Assembly (NCBI GenBank): GCA_002508545.1
Contig: DAVH01000051.1
Coordinates: 1 to 40,566, forward strand
Reading direction: 5' to 3'
From: Methanomassiliicoccus sp. UBA6
GTDB taxonomy: Archaea > Thermoplasmatota > Thermoplasmata > Methanomassiliicoccales > Methanomassiliicoccaceae
Length of the DNA stretch: 40,566 bases
The position numbers and the translations under genes are program-made. Shown here piece by piece: positions 23,080-32,900 of the stretch (the stretch's first letter is position 1; every line of letters starts with the position of its first letter). The notes beneath the pieces are model-generated. The model saw only the letters and a list, made by a program, of their open reading frames with translations. It made no database searches and had not been told where the DNA came from.

Positions 23080-24081
23080 ATGAGCCTGGTGCCATATTTT
23101 TTCGAGCTGTCCGGGGAGCATCCCGCTCTTCCGCTGGCGGAGGCGTACGGATGCTGCGCCGCCGAATGCGAGTACTTCCAGCTGTCAGGGTCGGGCCCCG
23201 GCTACGCCATTTTCGGCTTCCATAGCGATAAGCTCGAGAGCATATCCTCGAGGCTGGCGCTGACCCACCGCCTGGGCCGGTACCTGGGCTCGTGCGCGAT
23301 GGACGAGGTGTTGCGCTTCGCCGGGGAACTTGAGCTTCCGCCGGGTAGCATCGCGGTGCGGGCCAAGCGATTTCAGGGCAGCTTCATGGAAGTGGACCTC
23401 AACCGGCTGGCGGCGAAGGTCGGCGGGGTCGTGGCCTCTGGGCGCAGGGTCGATCTCACCACCCCCGATGTCGAGCTCGGGCTGTTCGTCTCGGACCAGG
23501 TGCACTTCTACCTGCGGGAGGCGGAGATCGACCGCTCGCAGTTCGAGGCGAGGAAGGTCGCGGAGCGGCCGTTCTTCTCCCCCATCTCGCTGCACCCGAA
23601 GTTCGCCAGGGCGGTGGTCAACATGACCTTCGTGCCCCGCGGTGGCCGTCTTCTCGACCCCTTCTGTGGCACCGGGGGCGTGCTCATCGAGGCGGCGACC
23701 ATCGGCGTCAAGGCGTGCGGCTCGGACATCTCCCCGGAGATGGTGGAGGGCTGCGTCCGCAACTTGGAGCACTTCGGGCTGCCCTACGACCGCATCGAGG
23801 TCGCGGACATCGGGGACATCGGCGAGGTGTTCGGAAAAGTGGACGTCGTGGCGACGGACCCGCCGTACGGGCGGGCGACCAGCACGATGAAGGAGCCGCT
23901 GGGAGAGCTGTACGACCGCGCCATGGGCTCGATCGCCGGGGTTCTGGAGCGGGGGGCGAGGGCGTGCGTGGTCCTTCCCCGCCCCTGCCCCCGCGCGGAG
24001 GGCATGGAGCTGGTGCACCACCACCTGCAGAAGGTCCACCGCTCGCTGTCCCGCAACTACTGCGTGCTCAGGCGACGCTGA
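23080..24081 (+). CDS. tRNA (guanine-10-N2)-dimethyltransferase, Trm-G10 type
   Basis: The 333 residues have a THUMP-like N-terminal half (to about 165, VRAKRFQGSFMEVDLNRLA) and a C-terminal SAM methyltransferase domain with FFSPISLHPKFARAVVNM, motif I LLDPFCGTGGVLIEA and catalytic DPPYGRATS. This combination is that of archaeal TrmG10/Trm11-like enzymes that methylate G10 in tRNA. It follows radA by 36 nt and overlaps the end of the convergent protease gene by 14 nt. Confidence 0.9.
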   Translation: MSLVPYFFELSGEHPALPLAEAYGCCAAECEYFQLSGSGPGYAIFGFHSDKLESISSRLALTHRLGRYLGSCAMDEVLRFAGELELPPGSIAVRAKRFQGSFMEVDLNRLAAKVGGVVASGRRVDLTTPDVELGLFVSDQVHFYLREAEIDRSQFEARKVAERPFFSPISLHPKFARAVVNMTFVPRGGRLLDPFCGTGGVLIEAATIGVKACGSDISPEMVEGCVRNLEHFGLPYDRIEVADIGDIGEVFGKVDVVATDPPYGRATSTMKEPLGELYDRAMGSIAGVLERGARACVVLPRPCPRAEGMELVHHHLQKVHRSLSRNYCVLRRR

Positions 24082-25507
24082 CCGTCAGGACCTGGGTGAC
24101 GCTGACGTCGGAGGCGGTCGCCACCAGCGATATGTCCCTCGCCTGCGACGCGTCGGTGGGCACATGGACCATCACCGTGACCGAGACCTCGCTCTGGTAG
24201 GCGAGATCGAAGGAAAGCAGGTCGGTGGCCTCTGATGACGAGCCGTTGGTCAGGAATATCGACGCGGTCCAGTTGCTGGGGACGTTCTCGAGGGTCATCT
24301 TCACCACGCTGTCCGTGTTGCCGGTGTTGTTGACCAGCACGGTGAACTCGACCATCGAGCCGGGCGCGGCCGTGGTGTTGTTGCCGCCCACCACGTTCAT
24401 CTCGAAAGAGTGGTCCGGGGCGATGGTCATGATCGGCTGGGGAACGAAGGTCGTTGCCAGCACCACCGCGCCGGCGAGCCCGAGCACGATGGACCGCTTG
24501 TCGATCTTGGTGACGTCGTTCAGCGGGGCGGGGTGCTTCAGGCCGAGCAGGAACACGAGCATGGCGAACAGGAACCACCCGTCGTAGAACAGGGTCATCA
24601 GGGCCAGGAAGAAGAAGGTGCCGTAGCCCACGTACTTCGCCTTCTCCCCCAGCAGTCCCCGAGCGACGTGCCCGCCGTCCAGCTGGCCGACCGGTAGGAG
24701 ATTGATGGCGGTCACCAGGAACCCGACCCAGGCGGCGAAGGCCGTGGGGTGGAGGGCCATGTTCTCGTTCAGCGGGACGAAGAGCGCGAGAAGCTGGTAC
24801 AGCGGCTGGATGAAGATGGCCATGACCCCCGAGTCCCCGACCGCGCCGGAGACGGGGTGCCCGTTGGCCGTGAGATACAGCCCGATGAGCGCCACCGGTA
24901 TGGTGACCGCCAGGCCGCCCAGCGGGCCGGCGATCCCGATGTCCACCAGCGCCTTGCGGTTGGGCATGGGGTCGCGCATGGAGATGAACGCCCCGAAGGT
25001 GCCGAAGGGCGGTATGGACGGGATGAAGTAAGGCAGGGACGCGTCCACCCCGTGGCGCTTGGACGCGATGTAGTGCGACAGCTCGTGCACCCCCAGGATG
25101 GCGAGGAGGGGCAGGGCGAAGAACAGCGCTCCGAACAGGACGTTCTCGGCGGTCAGCCAGCTCGACGCTCCGGAGTAGTCGGACCACAGGAGCGTCCCGG
25201 CCAGGGTGGTGGTGGCGAAGGTGATCGCCAGCAGAACGCGGTTGATCCACAGGTTCCCCTTGCGGGGCGGCGGAGAGCGGACCACGGTGATGATGTGCTC
25301 GCCCCCCGAGTAGTTCATGAACGGGATGAGCCGGTGCTCCTTCATCTCCTTGCGGAGCACCTCGAACTGGGGACCCAGGGTGCCCTCGTCGGCGCGGACC
25401 ATGAGCCGGACGGTGTCGTAGTTCACCGTCACCTCGTATACCGGAAAGCGCTTGGCCACCAGGGAACGGATCTCCTCGACATGGGCGGTGACATCCGGGG
25501 TCGTCAT
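24068..25507 (-). CDS. M50-family intramembrane metalloprotease with C-terminal Ig-like domain
   Basis: In this 479-residue protein the first ~110 residues form a soluble domain. Membrane segments then carry the zinc site HELSH (LGVHELSHYIASKRHGVDAS) and the third ligand in LLPVGQLDGGHVARGLL, marking a site-2-protease-type enzyme. After about residue 360 comes a strand-rich extracellular domain of the NEW3/CARDB kind (MVEFTVLVNNTGNTDSVVKM, then ENVPSNWTASIF). It probably cleaves membrane-bound substrates. I prefer the ATG at 25507 (MTTPDVTAHVEEI) over the one at 25534, because a TATA-like tttaaa lies at 25535-25541. Confidence 0.88.
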   Translation of the reverse strand: MTTPDVTAHVEEIRSLVAKRFPVYEVTVNYDTVRLMVRADEGTLGPQFEVLRKEMKEHRLIPFMNYSGGEHIITVVRSPPPRKGNLWINRVLLAITFATTTLAGTLLWSDYSGASSWLTAENVLFGALFFALPLLAILGVHELSHYIASKRHGVDASLPYFIPSIPPFGTFGAFISMRDPMPNRKALVDIGIAGPLGGLAVTIPVALIGLYLTANGHPVSGAVGDSGVMAIFIQPLYQLLALFVPLNENMALHPTAFAAWVGFLVTAINLLPVGQLDGGHVARGLLGEKAKYVGYGTFFFLALMTLFYDGWFLFAMLVFLLGLKHPAPLNDVTKIDKRSIVLGLAGAVVLATTFVPQPIMTIAPDHSFEMNVVGGNNTTAAPGSMVEFTVLVNNTGNTDSVVKMTLENVPSNWTASIFLTNGSSSEATDLLSFDLAYQSEVSVTVMVHVPTDASQARDISLVATASDVSVTQVLTVSVA

Positions 25508-25630
25508 CGGCCCTACACAGACGCACCCCGGCATTTAAAGAATGCGGGCGAACCGGCCCGGGCCGAGAACGAGCCTGCGGCCCCCAGCAGGGCAATCGTT
25601 GTATATCGACGTCGCTGATGAGGGGTCGCT

Positions 25631-26227
25631 ATGCGGTACGAGGAGCTTGATCAGGAGACCCGGCGGTGGATGCTCGAGGAGTTCAAGGCGGAGGAGGCGG
25701 CCGGCCCGTACCGCAGCCCCAGCCTGTCCGCCGAGGGCAAGAGGCGGTTCGGCGAGCTAATGGAGCGGGCGATCACCGACGGCACCGAGGAGTCCCTGGC
25801 CCAGGAGCTCAGGCCCAGGGAGCTGTGGGCGGAGTACGAGCCGTCACCCCTGGGCGGCATCAGGCGCACCGAGCCGGCGAGGGCGGCGGTGGCGCTGGCC
25901 CGCACCGAGTTCAACACCTGGTACATCCGGGGGTTGTGCCGCAGGCTGATGGAGGAGGGTGAGATCTACTGCCAGGTCTATCGGGCAGCGCCGGCCGATG
26001 CCCCCGGGGACGTGTGCGAGAGCTACCAGAACATGGTGCTGGAGATCAGGTTCCTCTACAACGGCCACCGCATCAAGTACTGGCCGAAGCCCAACGACCG
26101 GGCGTTCTCGGTGCCCTGCGGACCGCAGTGCCGCCACTCGGTGAGGCGCATATCCAGCAGCATGAAGGCGATGATCGAGCTGGAAGAGAGGCAGTTCGGG
26201 GCCGCGTTCCGCCGTCCAGGTCCGTGA
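25631..26227 (+). CDS. Unrecognised protein (198 aa)
   Basis: The protein is soluble and begins MRYEELDQETRRWMLEEFKA. Helices dominate the first 90 residues; the middle TEFNTWYIRGLCRRLMEEGE is followed by a beta-like C-terminal half containing YRAAPADAP and VPCGPQCRHSVRRISSS. The two cysteines in CGPQC could bind metal. Coding bias matches its neighbours, so it is probably real. It precedes the ether-lipid pair on the same strand with a 42-nt gap that holds a TATA-like box, so it is likely transcribed separately. No function is claimed. Confidence 0.7.
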   Translation: MRYEELDQETRRWMLEEFKAEEAAGPYRSPSLSAEGKRRFGELMERAITDGTEESLAQELRPRELWAEYEPSPLGGIRRTEPARAAVALARTEFNTWYIRGLCRRLMEEGEIYCQVYRAAPADAPGDVCESYQNMVLEIRFLYNGHRIKYWPKPNDRAFSVPCGPQCRHSVRRISSSMKAMIELEERQFGAAFRRPGP

Positions 26228-26269
26228 ACCGGGAGCAAAGAATTATAATTCCCATACTTATCGACCTGC

Positions 26270-27088
26270 GTGAACCGGTACGTCCAGTTGTTCCGCTTGG
26301 GCAACTGCGTGATGGGAGTGATCGGCCTGGTCCTCGCCGCCCTGATCGCGGTGGGAACCGACATCGTGAACTACCTCTACGAGATCGCGGTCGCCTCCGG
26401 AGTGGTCGTCACCTTCATCATCGGGGGTAACACCCTCAACGATTACCTCGACCGCGAGGTGGACAAGCAGGCGCATCCCGAGCGGCCGATCCCGTCCGGG
26501 AGGATAACGCCGGAGGCGGCCCGCCTCATCGCCGGGGGAGCGTTCGTCCTCTCCCTGGGCCTGGCCGTCCTCCTGCAGGGCGTGCTGTCCTTCGCCGTCG
26601 TCCTGGTGGCCATCGTGCTGATGCTCGCCTACGAGCTCAGGACCAAGAAGCTGGGGCTGTCGGGGAACCTGTCCATCGCCGTGCTCACCGGCATGCTGTT
26701 CCTGCTGGGAGGGGCGGTGGTCGGCAACATCTCCGCGACGCTGGCCGTCGCCATCATGGCCATGCTGGCGACCCTCGGCCGGGAGATCGTCAAGGACGTC
26801 CAGGACATGAGCTCGGACTACGACCGGAGGACCCTGCCGCAGAGGATCGGCGCGCGGAAGGCAGGGGCCGTGGCCAGCGCGGCGTTCCTGGTCGCCGTCG
26901 CCCTCTCCTTCGAGCCGTACCTCGCCGGCCGCTTCGGACTGGCATATCTGGCCGCAGTTTTGTTCGCCGATGCAATATTTATATACTGCTCCATAGTTCA
27001 TTTTCGAAATCCCATGCAGGGGCAGAGGCTGGCCAAGTACGGAATGCTGACCGCGCTGGTCGCGTTCCTGTTGGGAGGTTTGCTATGA
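26270..27088 (+). CDS. Digeranylgeranylglyceryl phosphate synthase (UbiA family)
   Basis: The 272-residue integral membrane prenyltransferase has the first Asp-rich motif in GNTLNDYLDREVDKQAHPER and the second in DVQDMSSDYDRRTLPQRIG. It adds the second geranylgeranyl chain to GGGP, giving the archaeol core. The GTG at 26270 lies about 25 nt after aattataatt (26241-26250), so the message is probably leaderless. Its stop overlaps the GGGP synthase start by 4 nt, so both steps of archaeal lipid assembly are coupled. Confidence 0.92.
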   Translation: MNRYVQLFRLGNCVMGVIGLVLAALIAVGTDIVNYLYEIAVASGVVVTFIIGGNTLNDYLDREVDKQAHPERPIPSGRITPEAARLIAGGAFVLSLGLAVLLQGVLSFAVVLVAIVLMLAYELRTKKLGLSGNLSIAVLTGMLFLLGGAVVGNISATLAVAIMAMLATLGREIVKDVQDMSSDYDRRTLPQRIGARKAGAVASAAFLVAVALSFEPYLAGRFGLAYLAAVLFADAIFIYCSIVHFRNPMQGQRLAKYGMLTALVAFLLGGLL

Positions 27089-27819
27089 CTGTCAAGGACA
27101 TTCTGAGCGAGAAGATGAGGAAAGGCACGCTGCACATGACCCTACTGGACCCCGCCAAGCAGGATGCCGCCGCGGCCGCCGAGATCTCCCGGACCGCTGC
27201 CGAGCTGGGCACCGACGCGATCATGGTGGGCGGCTCCACCGGCGTGACCCAGGAGAACCTGGACGAGACCGTCAAGGCCATAAAGGCCGTGGTCGCGGTC
27301 CCGGTCATCTACTTCCCATCGGGCGCGAACGCGATCTCGCCCTACACCGACGCGATGTACTTCATGAGCATGCTCAACTCCCGGAACCTGAGGATGGTGA
27401 TCGGGGAGCAGGTCGCCGGGGCGCCGGTCGTGAAGAAGCTCAAGCTGGAAGCGATCTCCATGGGCTACATCATCGTCGCGCCGGGAATGAAGGTGGGCGA
27501 GGTGGGCGAGGCCGACCTCATACCCCGGGACCAGCCGAAGAAGGCCGTGGCCTACGCCCTGGCGGCGCAGTACCTCGGAATGGACTACGTGTACCTGGAG
27601 GCCGGGAGCGGTGCTCCTCAGGCGGTGCCGGCGGAGATGATCTCGGCGGTGCGCTCGGCCATCGACATCCCGCTGCTGGTCGGCGGGGGCATCAGGGACG
27701 CGGACACCGCGGCCCGGGCCAAGAACGCCGGCGCCAACGTCGTGGTCACCGGCACGGTGGTGGAGAACGGCGAGTACATGAAGCGCCTGGAGAGCATCAT
27801 CCGGGCAGTGAAGTCCTGA
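27085..27819 (+). CDS. Geranylgeranylglyceryl phosphate synthase
   Basis: This 244-residue TIM-barrel prenyltransferase has HMTLLDPAKQDAAAAA, IMVGGSTGVTQENLD, VIYFPSGANAISPYTDA, YVYLEAGSGAPQAVPAEM and LLVGGGIRDADTA (phosphate loop). It joins geranylgeranyl diphosphate to sn-glycerol-1-phosphate, the first committed step of archaeal membrane lipid synthesis. A gggagg lies before the ATG at 27085. It is the second gene of the lipid operon, and its stop is 2 nt from the convergent pdxT stop. Confidence 0.95.
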   Translation: MTVKDILSEKMRKGTLHMTLLDPAKQDAAAAAEISRTAAELGTDAIMVGGSTGVTQENLDETVKAIKAVVAVPVIYFPSGANAISPYTDAMYFMSMLNSRNLRMVIGEQVAGAPVVKKLKLEAISMGYIIVAPGMKVGEVGEADLIPRDQPKKAVAYALAAQYLGMDYVYLEAGSGAPQAVPAEMISAVRSAIDIPLLVGGGIRDADTAARAKNAGANVVVTGTVVENGEYMKRLESIIRAVKS

Positions 27820-27821
27820 GC

Positions 27822-28412
27822 TCAGACCATCTCCAGAAGGGCGCGGTGGATGCGGGTGTCGCCCGACAGCTCGGGGTGGAAGCTCAGCGCCATCATGCTG
27901 CCCTGGCGGGCCATGATGATCTTGTCGCCGTAGCGGGCCACGGCCCTGCAATCGCCCCAGACCTTCCTGATCACCGGCCCGCGGATGAACACCCCGGGGA
28001 ACGGGGAATCCATGCCCTCTATCTCCAGCGGCGCCTCGAAGCTCTCCCGCTGCCGCCCGAAGGCATTGCGGTCCACGGACATGTCCATGAGCCCCAGCAG
28101 CTTGGTGCCGGTCTTGCGGACCTCCTCATCGCCTTCCTTGGCCAGCAGGACGCACCCGGCGCAGGTGCCCATCACCGGCATGCCCTCCTCGGCCCTCTTG
28201 ACGATGAGGTCGTGCAGGCCGGAGCGCAGCAGCAGCTTGGATATGGTGGTGCTCTCCCCTCCCGGGATGATGGCGCACGACGCCTGCTCCAGCTCCTCGG
28301 CCTTGCGGATGGTGATGACGCTTCCCTTCATCCCCATCTCGGCCATCGCGGCCTCGAGCGCCCGAACGTGCTCGGGCGCGGCCCCCTGGACCGATACGAC
28401 TCCCGCCTTCAT
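27822..28412 (-). CDS. pdxT: Pyridoxal 5'-phosphate synthase glutaminase subunit PdxT
   Basis: The 196 residues show the class I glutaminase triad: the nucleophile in VMGTCAGCVLLA and His and Glu in ALSFHPELSGD. The PdxT signatures IIPGGESTTISKLLLRSGL and VFIRGPVIRKV are present. It supplies ammonia to PdxS for pyridoxal-phosphate synthesis. PdxS is not in this window. The gene is monocistronic. Confidence 0.94.
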   Translation of the reverse strand: MKAGVVSVQGAAPEHVRALEAAMAEMGMKGSVITIRKAEELEQASCAIIPGGESTTISKLLLRSGLHDLIVKRAEEGMPVMGTCAGCVLLAKEGDEEVRKTGTKLLGLMDMSVDRNAFGRQRESFEAPLEIEGMDSPFPGVFIRGPVIRKVWGDCRAVARYGDKIIMARQGSMMALSFHPELSGDTRIHRALLEMV

Positions 28413-28437
28413 GCGTCCACGCTAATCCGCGGTCCGG

Positions 28438-29910
28438 TCAAGAACCTTTCGCCGCGGCCGGCGCGTCGTAGTTGGCGCGGCGGTCCTCGATGACCTTGCT
28501 CTTGGGCGCGAACGCCACGCTGCCCGCCTCCACCAGCTCGATGATCGGCTCGAGTATGAGGTCGTTCTCCAGCGGCTCCTTGATCTCGTCCAGCTGCATC
28601 AGCGCCTCGAGCATCCTCTCCTTCGCCCCGGCCGGGTCGCCCTTCAGCTCCACGTGGAAGGTCAGCTTGTCGCGGTAGCCCTCGCGCTCGAGGACGAGGC
28701 GGTACCCCAGCACCCCGGGTATGGGCAGCAGGACCTCGTCGAACAGCACCGGGTAGATCTTCTGCCCGTAGCCGATCTTGGTCTGGGCGTCCATACGGCC
28801 CTGCACCTTGCCCATCCGCCCGACGGTGATGAAGTCGCAGTTGCAGGGCGGCCCGATGAGGAACGACACGTCCCTGGTGCGGTACCTGAGCAGCGGGGTG
28901 CCCTGCATCGACAGCGAGGTGAACACCAGCTCCCCCGGCGTCCGGTCCGGGAGGTGCTTCCCGGTCTGGGGGTCGATGACCTCCGCGAGGTAGTCGGCCT
29001 CATCCATGTGCAGGCCGTCCGCCGCCTCGCACTCGATGGCGGTCGCCAGCCCCATCTCGGTCATGCCGTACTGCGAGAGGATCTTGCATCCCCAGGCGGA
29101 GCGCATCTCCCGGCGCATGGCCTCCGAGAGCGGTTCCGCCGAGCAGATGATCGCCTTCATGCCGAACGACCGGAGGTCGTACTTGTCCCTAGCCAGCACG
29201 GTGATGCGGTAGAGGAACGAGGTCAGGCCGATCATGACCTTGGTGTTCTCCGCCCTCATCGTCCCGATCTGCTCGTCCACGTCCACCGAGGAGCACACCT
29301 TGGCCCGGAGGCCGGCGACCTTGCAGGCGCCCTCCAGCATCAGCCCGGGGTCCCAGGCCGAGACCGCCGGGAACATGATCTGCAGCGTGTCCTCGCCGGA
29401 CATGCCGACCGAGCGGAGCGCGGCGGAGATCGCGTCGACGATGTTCAGCACATCGTCCTGGGTGTAGAACAGCCGCTTCCTGGTGCCCGTCGTCCCGGAG
29501 GTCGTGAACGCCCGCATGACCTTGCTCTGCGAGACGCACAGGAAGGTCAGCGGTTCGGCCGCGAGGTCCGCCGGGTCGGTCAGGGGGACCTTCTCCAGGT
29601 CGTCATAGGTCCGGATGTCCTCCGGCCGAAGGCCCAGGTCCTTGAACTTCTTCTGATAATAGTAGGAGTTCTCCATGACGTAGGCCATCTGCTGGCGGAA
29701 CCGGTGGAGCTGATACTCCCGAAGCTCGCGCCGAGTTATCTCTCCAAGCTCATCGCGGCCGATGGCCTGCCGGAACTCCTTGGACCGCTCGAACTCCTTC
29801 CTGATCTTTCCCTGGATCCATTCCTCCAGGGCGTTGCCCTCCCCCTTCATGTGCAGGGAGGTCAGCTTTCTCCGGGCGATCGCGATCTTCACTCTGTCAA
29901 GAAGGGCCAT
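28438..29910 (-). CDS. Phenylacetate-CoA ligase-like AMP-forming acyl-CoA ligase
   Basis: This 490-residue protein has the adenylation P-loop TTSGTTGTRKRLFYTQDD, the LSQYGMTEMG segment, LLRYRTRDVSFL and a C-terminal domain with IYPVLFDEVLLPIPGVLGY, as in PaaK. The N-terminal ~60 residues are an extra basic helical region. It activates an aryl or aliphatic carboxylic acid to its CoA thioester through an adenylate; the substrate is unknown, and no phenylacetate genes are nearby. It lies 38 nt downstream of the giant sensor gene on the same strand and may be co-transcribed with it. Confidence 0.87.
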   Translation of the reverse strand: MALLDRVKIAIARRKLTSLHMKGEGNALEEWIQGKIRKEFERSKEFRQAIGRDELGEITRRELREYQLHRFRQQMAYVMENSYYYQKKFKDLGLRPEDIRTYDDLEKVPLTDPADLAAEPLTFLCVSQSKVMRAFTTSGTTGTRKRLFYTQDDVLNIVDAISAALRSVGMSGEDTLQIMFPAVSAWDPGLMLEGACKVAGLRAKVCSSVDVDEQIGTMRAENTKVMIGLTSFLYRITVLARDKYDLRSFGMKAIICSAEPLSEAMRREMRSAWGCKILSQYGMTEMGLATAIECEAADGLHMDEADYLAEVIDPQTGKHLPDRTPGELVFTSLSMQGTPLLRYRTRDVSFLIGPPCNCDFITVGRMGKVQGRMDAQTKIGYGQKIYPVLFDEVLLPIPGVLGYRLVLEREGYRDKLTFHVELKGDPAGAKERMLEALMQLDEIKEPLENDLILEPIIELVEAGSVAFAPKSKVIEDRRANYDAPAAAKGS

Positions 29911-29948
29911 CGGGGCTGTGCATGCCCCGGGACCCTAATAGGTTTTAC

Positions 29949-32900
29949 TCAGCCGGAGCGCTTGGCCAGGACCTCGGAGATGGTCTTGGACAGCAGCTCC
30001 GCGGAGTACGGCTTCGACAGCGCGGCCGCGAAACCATGACTGGCGGGGTCGGCGATGATAGGGTCGGCGACGTAGCCGCTGGTGACGATGAGATTGATGT
30101 TGGGGTTCATCGCCACCAGCTTCTTGCTCGCCTCGATCCCTCCCATGCCGGAGGTGATCGACAGGTCCACCAGCGCCAGGTCGTACGACTGCCAGATCTC
30201 CTCGGCCTCCTTGCACATGGCCACCGCCTCCTCCCCGTCCCGGGCCACCTCGACGTTGTAGCCCAGGTACCGGAGCAGGTCGCCGGTCGCTTCCAGCACG
30301 TTCTCGTCGTCGTCCATCAGCAGCAGTCTTCCCTTCCCGCGGGTGAGGTTGGCGGGCGCGGCCGGGGCCGGGAGATGCACCTCCCGGGCGGGGGACATCA
30401 GCTTGCCGGCGAGATCGCGGGCGGTCACCGAGGCGCTCTCGATCTGCTTGAGCTTGCTGTACATGCGGCCCTCAGGGATCACGTACTCCTTGGCCAGGGA
30501 GACGCTGCCCATGATGACCTGCAGCGAGTCGTTGAGGTCATGGGCGATGACCTCGGGGCTCGGACCCTCCGCGGTCTCCTTGACCGGCACCGGCTCGCTG
30601 AACGCGAGGACCGTGCCGATGTCGCGCACACCCTCCCGGAGAGCGGAGGGGAACACCTTCATCTCCATGGGCTTGCCGTCGACGGTCGTCCTTACCACGC
30701 CCGGCTCGCTGATGTCGATCCCCGGCCACAGCTCGCTGATGGCCCGGCCGACGAGGCCGGGGGAGGTCAGCTGCTCCAGGACGGGGTTGGACATGAGAAT
30801 GTGGCCTTCGGGGGAAACCACGGCCGCCGGGTACGGCAGACCGAGGAACGCCCTGCGCATCTTCTCGGCCTCGCCGGACGCGGCGTCCCTGGCCGCTTCC
30901 AGCTCCCTCACCTTTTCCCTCAGGGCTGCGACCTCGGCCATCCGCTTCTCGGCCAGGGCTTCCTTCTCCGCCCCTAGGGCGGCCATCCTCTCGGCCATGG
31001 ACTGGCCCTCTGCTAGCGACTTCGCCAGGCTGTCCCGGCGGTCTTCCATCGCCGCCTTTAGGCCCTCGATGACCGTCATGTTGACGTTCTGGTCCGCCTC
31101 CAGCCTGCTTGCCTCGGAAGATAGTCGGGAGACCTCGTTCCTCCTCGCCTCGCTGACCCTCAGGGAAGCGGAGAGCTCCTCCTCCTTGAGCACGAGGACC
31201 TTGGCGAGCATGTCCGCCCGGGACGCGGTCTGGGCAAGGTCATGCTCCCTCACCTCGAGCACCGAGCGCAGGGAGGCCAGTTCGGCCTCGCGGGCGGCAA
31301 GGTCCGCCGAGGCATTGTCGGCCTGGGATTGCAGTTCGGCCAGCGCGGTATCCTTGGCCCTGATGACGGCGGTGAGCTCCGAGCGCTCCATCTCCGAGCG
31401 CTCGATGCTCTCCCTGGCCAGCTGCAGCTCCTCGGTGAGCGCGGCGACGTCGGCCTTGGCCCCCTCGTAGGAGGCGACGGCCGCGGCGAGCTCCGCCTCC
31501 AGGGCGCTCTTTTCCCCGGCCATGCGGGCGAGGTCCTCGATGCGCGCGTCGCGCTCGGCGGTCCGGTCCTCCAGGTCGCTCAGCCTCGATGCCAGGGAGG
31601 CCTTGAGGCTGTCGACCGTGGCCAGCGCCTCGGCCAGGCTTGCCTCTCTCTCCGCGATCCTGGCCTCGGCCGCGGCCAGCTCGCCGGCCCTCTGCTCCGC
31701 CAGCCCGTTGGCGGCGCTCAGCTCGGTAGCCCGCTGCTCAGCGAGTTCAGTGGCGGCCTCCAGCTCGGATGTTGTACGAGCGATCTCTGCCCTCACCGCC
31801 TCCAGCTCCTCGTTCCTCGACACGATGATGCCGTTGGCGGCCGAGAGCTCGCCGGCCAGCTGGTCCAGGCGTTCTCGGGCGGCGGCGATCTCCGCGGCCC
31901 TCTGCTCAGCGAACTCGCTGGCGGCCTTCAGCTCGGAAGCCCTCTGCTCCAGTGACATGCCCAGGGACGCGACCTCGGCGGCCTTGCTCTCGATCGCCTC
32001 GTTCGCCGCCCTCAGCTCTTCCTCCTTCTGATCGATCTTCTGCCGGGCGGCCTCGAGCTCGGACACCGTTGATTCCAGCGTTCCCCTGGTGGTCGCCAGC
32101 TCCGCCTTCGCTCCTTCGGCCGCCTCGTTGGCCGCGGCGAGCTCCGACTCCCTTCTCTCCACGGTCTCGCGGACCATGGCGAGCTCCGCGATCCGCTGCT
32201 CCAGCGTGGAGTTCGCGGACGCCAGCTCGGAGGTCCTCAGTTCGATGGTCTCCTTGGCGGCGCTCAGCTCGGAGGCCCGCTGCTCGGCCAGCTCGCTGGT
32301 GGCGGTGAGCTCCTGCTCCTTCTGCGCCAGCGCCTCGTTGGCCGCGCTCAGCTCGCCGGACCTCTGCTCCAGCGAGGCCCTGGCCTCGGACAGCTCCTGC
32401 TGGGCCTTGGACAGTTCCTCGTTCCTCGCGGCCAGCGAATCCTTGGTGGCGAGGAGGTCCGCCTCCAGGCGCTCGATCTGCTGTCGCATGGCGAACTGTT
32501 CCTGCTCCTTGTGGGCGAGGGTTTCCTCCACCCCGGAGAGCGATTCCCGCGCACCCTTGAGCTCCAGGGACTGGGCCTTGAAGCTGGTGGTCAGCTCCTC
32601 CAGCTCGGCCGCCTTTCCCTTTATCACCAGCTGGGCCGCGGCCAGGGTGGCCTGGATGCCGGTCAGCTCGCCACCCTTATCCTCCAGCTGCTTCTTCAGG
32701 CCGGCGATCTCCTCGGCCTGGGCCTCGAGCTTCGCCTGCTTCTCGTCCTGCGCGGCCCTCAACGTGACCAGCTCGGCCTCGCGGGTACGCAGGCTCTCGT
32801 TCAGGCGGGACAGCCCCTCGACGGCCTCGTTCAGCTGCGCCTCCTTCCCGTCGATGTCCACGCGGAGGGCGGCGATCGAGGCGTCCAGCTCGGAGAGGGA

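Noticed and set aside
31626..32465. Possible CRISPR array or satellite because of regular 42-bp spacing
   Set aside because: The units are coding, diverged at DNA level and continuous with no spacers; the periodicity is that of heptads in the protein.
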